Made by a program: the position numbers and the translations under genes. From Daldinia sp. FL1419 (taxonomy: Eukaryota > Ascomycota > Sordariomycetes > Xylariales > Hypoxylaceae), in contig MU623414.1 of NCBI GenBank assembly GCA_025201765.1, positions 1 through 64,000 on the forward strand: DNA of 64,000 nt, in the 5' to 3' direction. Of this stretch, positions 60,655 to 64,000 are shown piece after piece. The notes beneath the pieces are model-generated. The model had not been told where the DNA came from. It saw nothing but the letters and a program-made list of their open reading frames with translations, and did not search any database. Each line of letters starts with the position of its first letter. Positions within the stretch are counted from its first letter, which is position 1.

Positions 60655-62424
60655 TGAGCAGCCGCATCCTTGTTTTATTGTTTCATTTTTTTTCAGGAGT
60701 TTGCGATATTTAAGCAAGTGTATTTTTATTTCCTTCCGTGTTTATGGCAACATTTGCATTTGCATTGGCGTTGGTCGGCGGTATACAGTCGATGTAAACT
60801 CGACACCTCACGGATAAAGGCATGTCTTTCAGGGGTTGCTTTTGTGGTACAACCGGCATATTACTACAGGCGTTTGGCGATTTAAGACGAAGCAATCTTC
60901 ATGGTGGTCGAGCACGAGTTTAGAGATGAGAAGGCGTAGCGTGGTTGGTGAGACAATCATGTATCTAGGCTGAGTTCAGGGCAAGCCAGCTGGAGGTAGT
61001 CGAGAAAAGGCGACTACGGAGAAGCAAGGGTGATATATTCACAAGCTCAGATATTATTTTGAGCATTGAGCTTTTCGGCAGGTGGTATTCATCTGAATAG
61101 ATGAACCACCAGTAGCAAACCAAAGAAGAACAAGAAGAAAACAGAATTTCAGAACAATTCTCTGGACATCCTATACGTATCTTGATGTAATTTGACGCGT
61201 GAAGTTTTGGCCGACGTGTGTCAAGAAACGTGCTATTTTCCCATGCTGGGCAGGGCGTTATGATGTCACATCAACCAGAGATCTCCAAATACAGTTTGAT
61301 GCGGGGAATAAAAACTGGGGGTACCCCTCATTTGGGGAAATATTTAATAACCGATTGCTCATCTTTGATTGGCCCCACGATCTAGGTCCCCGACTTCTAT
61401 TATGGGATTATCAGCAAAACCGTTTTTGCGACTTGAATGAAGATGGGATGGGATCGGGATCGGGGGGTCTAACCAGGTGGGGGTCCTCGAAAAGTGATCT
61501 ATCTTACAATAAGGTAATCATATCAAGTACAATGTGCAAAAGTACCTAGTTAATTTATAATTCTTAACATCATTTTTATATATATAATTTAATAGCAAAT
61601 AATAGTAATAATTCATAATTCACATGCCTTTACCGTACCTGAATGAACTATTGCACAAACGGGGCAAACTACCTCCTAGATTAGGTACCTAGGTAGGTAA
61701 GTAGCTTTCCCTATATCCGAGCGGGATATATAGCAGAGATTTGGGGGGGGATCCCGTGAAATATTTGGTGCTTTTAGTACTTTTAATGAATGGCCCTTTT
61801 CGTCAAATTTACCTCGGCTTGCCTTGGTTGATAGAAGCCATCCCGAGGAGATGTTTGTCCTGAAATCTCGAAACAGCTTGTAGCAACACGCCTAAACGTT
61901 ACTATGGGACTAGTGTGCATCATATATTAAGTAAAAGTTTTACCTTGGCGTATGAGGGATCGATAGTCTTATAAGAAATGGGTAAGCATATCCTGTCGGT
62001 ATGCGGCGCATAAGTGTTTGTCTTATTTGGTAATTGGCCGTACGCGTTCTTTCGCAAATTCCTCCCCTCACTGAATAACTAAATCCAGGGACCATCAAGG
62101 TGGAGAGTTGGCTTAGATATGTACGGATATAAATCGTTGTTGGAGAGATTTGGGGAATTTGTATCCTACGTTTGGGCAGCCTCGGCATTTCCGCGGAGAT
62201 GGTATTTCTAGGTAAGTAGGTAGGTATATTATAGGTATTGTATCATCTCTAAATTAATTAGTAGGTAAGTACCTAGGTAGGTAGGCATATTATAAATAAC
62301 AAACACCTTTGAGATACATATACATAAGTAGCCAAAACAATAAATATAGTATGCCAGGTTTCGTTTCTTTTTCTTTTTCTTCTTTTTCTTTCCTTTTAAG
62401 ATAAAAGGAAGTCGGAAACCCTAA
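60655..62424. other. Intergenic region between the cyclin and nitronate monooxygenase genes
   Basis: No firm gene. An open frame at 61199-61549 looks somewhat protein-like (see separate entry). Also present are AT-rich DNA near 61550-61620, TAGG/CCTA words at 61680-61705 and 62210-62290, and a pyrimidine-rich tract (62362-62398) just before the next gene. Confidence 0.45.
61199..61549 (+). other. Possible exon or gene fragment
   Basis: A 116-codon frame begins at a GTG with no ATG until late. The middle part looks protein-like: NWGYPSFGEIFNNRLLIFDW, then PRLLLWDYQQNRFCDLNED. It has no domain that I recognise, and I found no clean upstream exon with a start. It may be a decayed gene or coincidence. 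Confidence 0.2.
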
Positions 62425-63820
62425 ATGAGCACAGCCTATAGGAGGATAGCGACCATGACAGCTTCACGCATGAAGTCGTGGTTCCCGACCACGACGTCTC
62501 CCCTGATTATTAGCGCGCCAATGGGAGGAGTCACCAATATCAGGCTGGCTGCTGAGGTGACCAAGGCTGGTGGCTTGGGTTGGTTCCCCCCTTTTCGGTT
62601 CCAGATTCTTGACCTAAACCACTTTTATAGGTTTCATGCAGGCCGGTCGGGACTTCTACCCGGGCTCGGCCGCGCTCAAGTCCCTCGACGACCAGCTCAC
62701 CCAAGCGTGGCAGTTGCTCAACTTGGAATCTTCCAAGGATGATAGCAGCTACACACTGCCCGTCGGAGTAGGGGTCGTCACGCACATGCCTTCCGCGAAG
62801 CATTTCGGTGAGACCGTAGTGCCGATTCTGAAGCGGCATAGACCAGCTGCGATATGGCTATTTGCGCCGTCACCCGATGCACCGGAGACTCATTCTACGA
62901 TTGTTAAGGAGATCAGGTCCCGAGGAAGTCCGTGGAAGCCCAAGATCGCGGTGCAAGTCGGAACCGTGGCAGCGGCCCGGGAAGCAGTTGCTTATGGAGT
63001 AGACATCATTGTCGCGCAGGGCATCGATGCTGGTGGCCACCAGTGGGCTAGCGGTGCGGGCATTGTGAGCATAGTGCCGGAGGTCGCCGACCTCGTGCGC
63101 GAGTTCCCTGATAAGGACCTTGCGGTATGGGCTGCAGGTGGTATCGCCGACGGCAGAGGAGTTGCGGCAGCGTTGGCGTTAGGTGCGGAGGGAGCTGTGC
63201 TTGGTACACGGGTGAGTTCTTTGATGCAGACCTATCGAATGGATGAGGAAATCACAAGGGCAATGATTAAATCACTAACACCGACGGCGTGGACAGTACA
63301 TGGTAGCACCTGAGTCTGACGCGCAAGACTACAAGAGGAAGGCTCTTATTTCCACGTCCGATGGAGGTTCTAACACGGTAAAGTAAGCCCCCCTTTTGAC
63401 CTCCTTTTCTCGTGTTCTACACAACAGACTCAGGTTTGGGTACTAACCCACCGCGCGCCACCAAGGTCGCAAATCCACGACCACATCACCGGCGAGATGA
63501 ACTGGCCCGCGATCTACGACGGCCGGGCCATCGTCACCCCGACGTATCACGACCACGTTGCCGGGGTGCCGCTAGACGAGAACTCGAGGCGGCTAAACGC
63601 TGCCAAGGATAGCGGCGACGTATCTAGACTTGTGATTTGGTCGTAAGTAGTTTTTATATCTCTTGGCTACGCCCTCTGTCTGTATAATTCCAACTAACTG
63701 GTTTCTGTTAGTGGTACGGGTGTTGGATTGATCAAGAAAGAACAGCCGGCTGCGGAGATCACCAAGGAGGTGAGGGACGAGGCGATTAAGGTGATTACGA
63801 ACTTAAAGGCGTTCCTCTAG
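62425..63820 (+). CDS. Nitronate monooxygenase (2-nitropropane dioxygenase family)
   Basis: FMN-dependent TIM-barrel enzyme that oxidises alkyl nitronates such as propionate 3-nitronate, protecting the cell or using nitro compounds. Five exons, 62425-62578, 62631-63211, 63297-63382, 63466-63642 and 63712-63820, total 1107 nt, or 368 residues. Motifs: APMGGVTNIRLAAEVTKAGG near the start, VGVVTHMP, KIAVQVGTVAAAREAVAYGV, QGIDAGGHQ (residues 181-189, with the family's catalytic His region), WAAGGIADGRGVAAALALG and AEGAVLGTR. Exon 4 reads MNWPAIYDGRAIVTPT. Exon 5 carries GTGVGLI and ends NLKAFL. Intron 3 ends in AAG, about 20 nt after a perfect TACTAAC branch site. Other acceptors nearby would put non-family sequence into the protein. 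Met11 is an alternative start. Confidence 0.93.
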
Positions 63821-64000
63821 GCGGGCACGCGATGTAAACCTACGATGAATAAACGGGCCTGGAGCTCTCACGATGTATTAATTTCCTCGAACATGCTCCT
63901 TATGCTGTTTGGTTCCCTTTATCCCTAATGGGTGGGGATTGTATGTACCTTGGGCAGACCGGGAGGATATCACTAGGCATATGTTACCTAGTTAGGACGT
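63821..64000. other. 3' flank of nitronate monooxygenase gene
   Basis: Nothing beyond the 3' flank and the likely poly(A) signal is visible. Confidence 0.5.
63848..63853 (+). terminator. Possible poly(A) signal of nitronate monooxygenase
   Basis: AATAAA 28 bp after the stop codon. Confidence 0.4.

Noticed and set aside
1..64000. RIP-mutated transposon remnants
   Set aside because: No stretch is AT-rich enough by eye, and no reverse transcriptase, integrase or transposase peptide was seen in any frame.

Overview
This window is nuclear DNA from a filamentous ascomycete (Pezizomycotina). Genes are interrupted by 50-170 nt introns with GT...AG ends and CTAAC-like branch sites. The products are typical of such fungi: a GT15 mannosyltransferase, a Stealth/Xpt1-type phosphotransferase, a GPI-type aspartic protease, a FEX/CrcB fluoride exporter, a Clg1/Pcl-type cyclin and an Edc3 with a YjeF_N domain. 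Spacers are full of the word TAGGTACCTA and of CCTA/TAGG microsatellites, a texture I associate with Sordariomycetes, perhaps Xylariales; that placement is inference. I see no RNA gene, CRISPR array, intact transposon or biosynthetic cluster.

Layout. 1-3.1 kb: no gene, low-complexity AT-rich DNA. 3.1-8.0 kb: COX4 (-), an unrecognised basic protein (+) and a Nudix hydrolase (-). 8.0-12.3 kb: no gene. 12.3-22.7 kb: a pepsin-like aspartic protease (+), a Stealth-family phosphotransferase with an EF-hand (-), an acyltransferase-3 membrane protein (+) and a fluoride exporter (-). A sequencing gap lies inside a diverged 141-bp tandem repeat at 20.85-21.08 kb. 23.9-35.3 kb: a nucleic-acid housekeeping block with uracil phosphoribosyltransferase (+), DNA ligase IV (-), Pif1 helicase (+) and Edc3 (+). 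36.6-43.8 kb: a membrane-anchored hemerythrin-like protein (+), a secreted sorbosone-dehydrogenase-like (AA12-like) protein (-) and a GT15 alpha-1,2-mannosyltransferase (+). 43.8-58.6 kb: a 14.8-kb stretch without a recognisable gene. 58.6-63.8 kb: a Pho85-type cyclin (+) and a nitronate monooxygenase (+).

Most genes work independently. Thematic neighbours are UPRT-LIG4-PIF1-EDC3 (nucleotide salvage, end joining, helicase, mRNA decay) and several secretory-pathway or cell-surface proteins (aspartic protease, Stealth, acyltransferase, GT15, AA12-like). Exon structures were worked out by hand from reading frame, splice signals and family conservation. Each multi-exon model given sums to a whole number of codons. 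I found no clear new multi-gene system. The best leads are the tandem array at the assembly gap, the 14.8-kb gene desert before the cyclin, the stop-free 54-nt intron and two possible starts in PIF1, and the unassigned basic protein.
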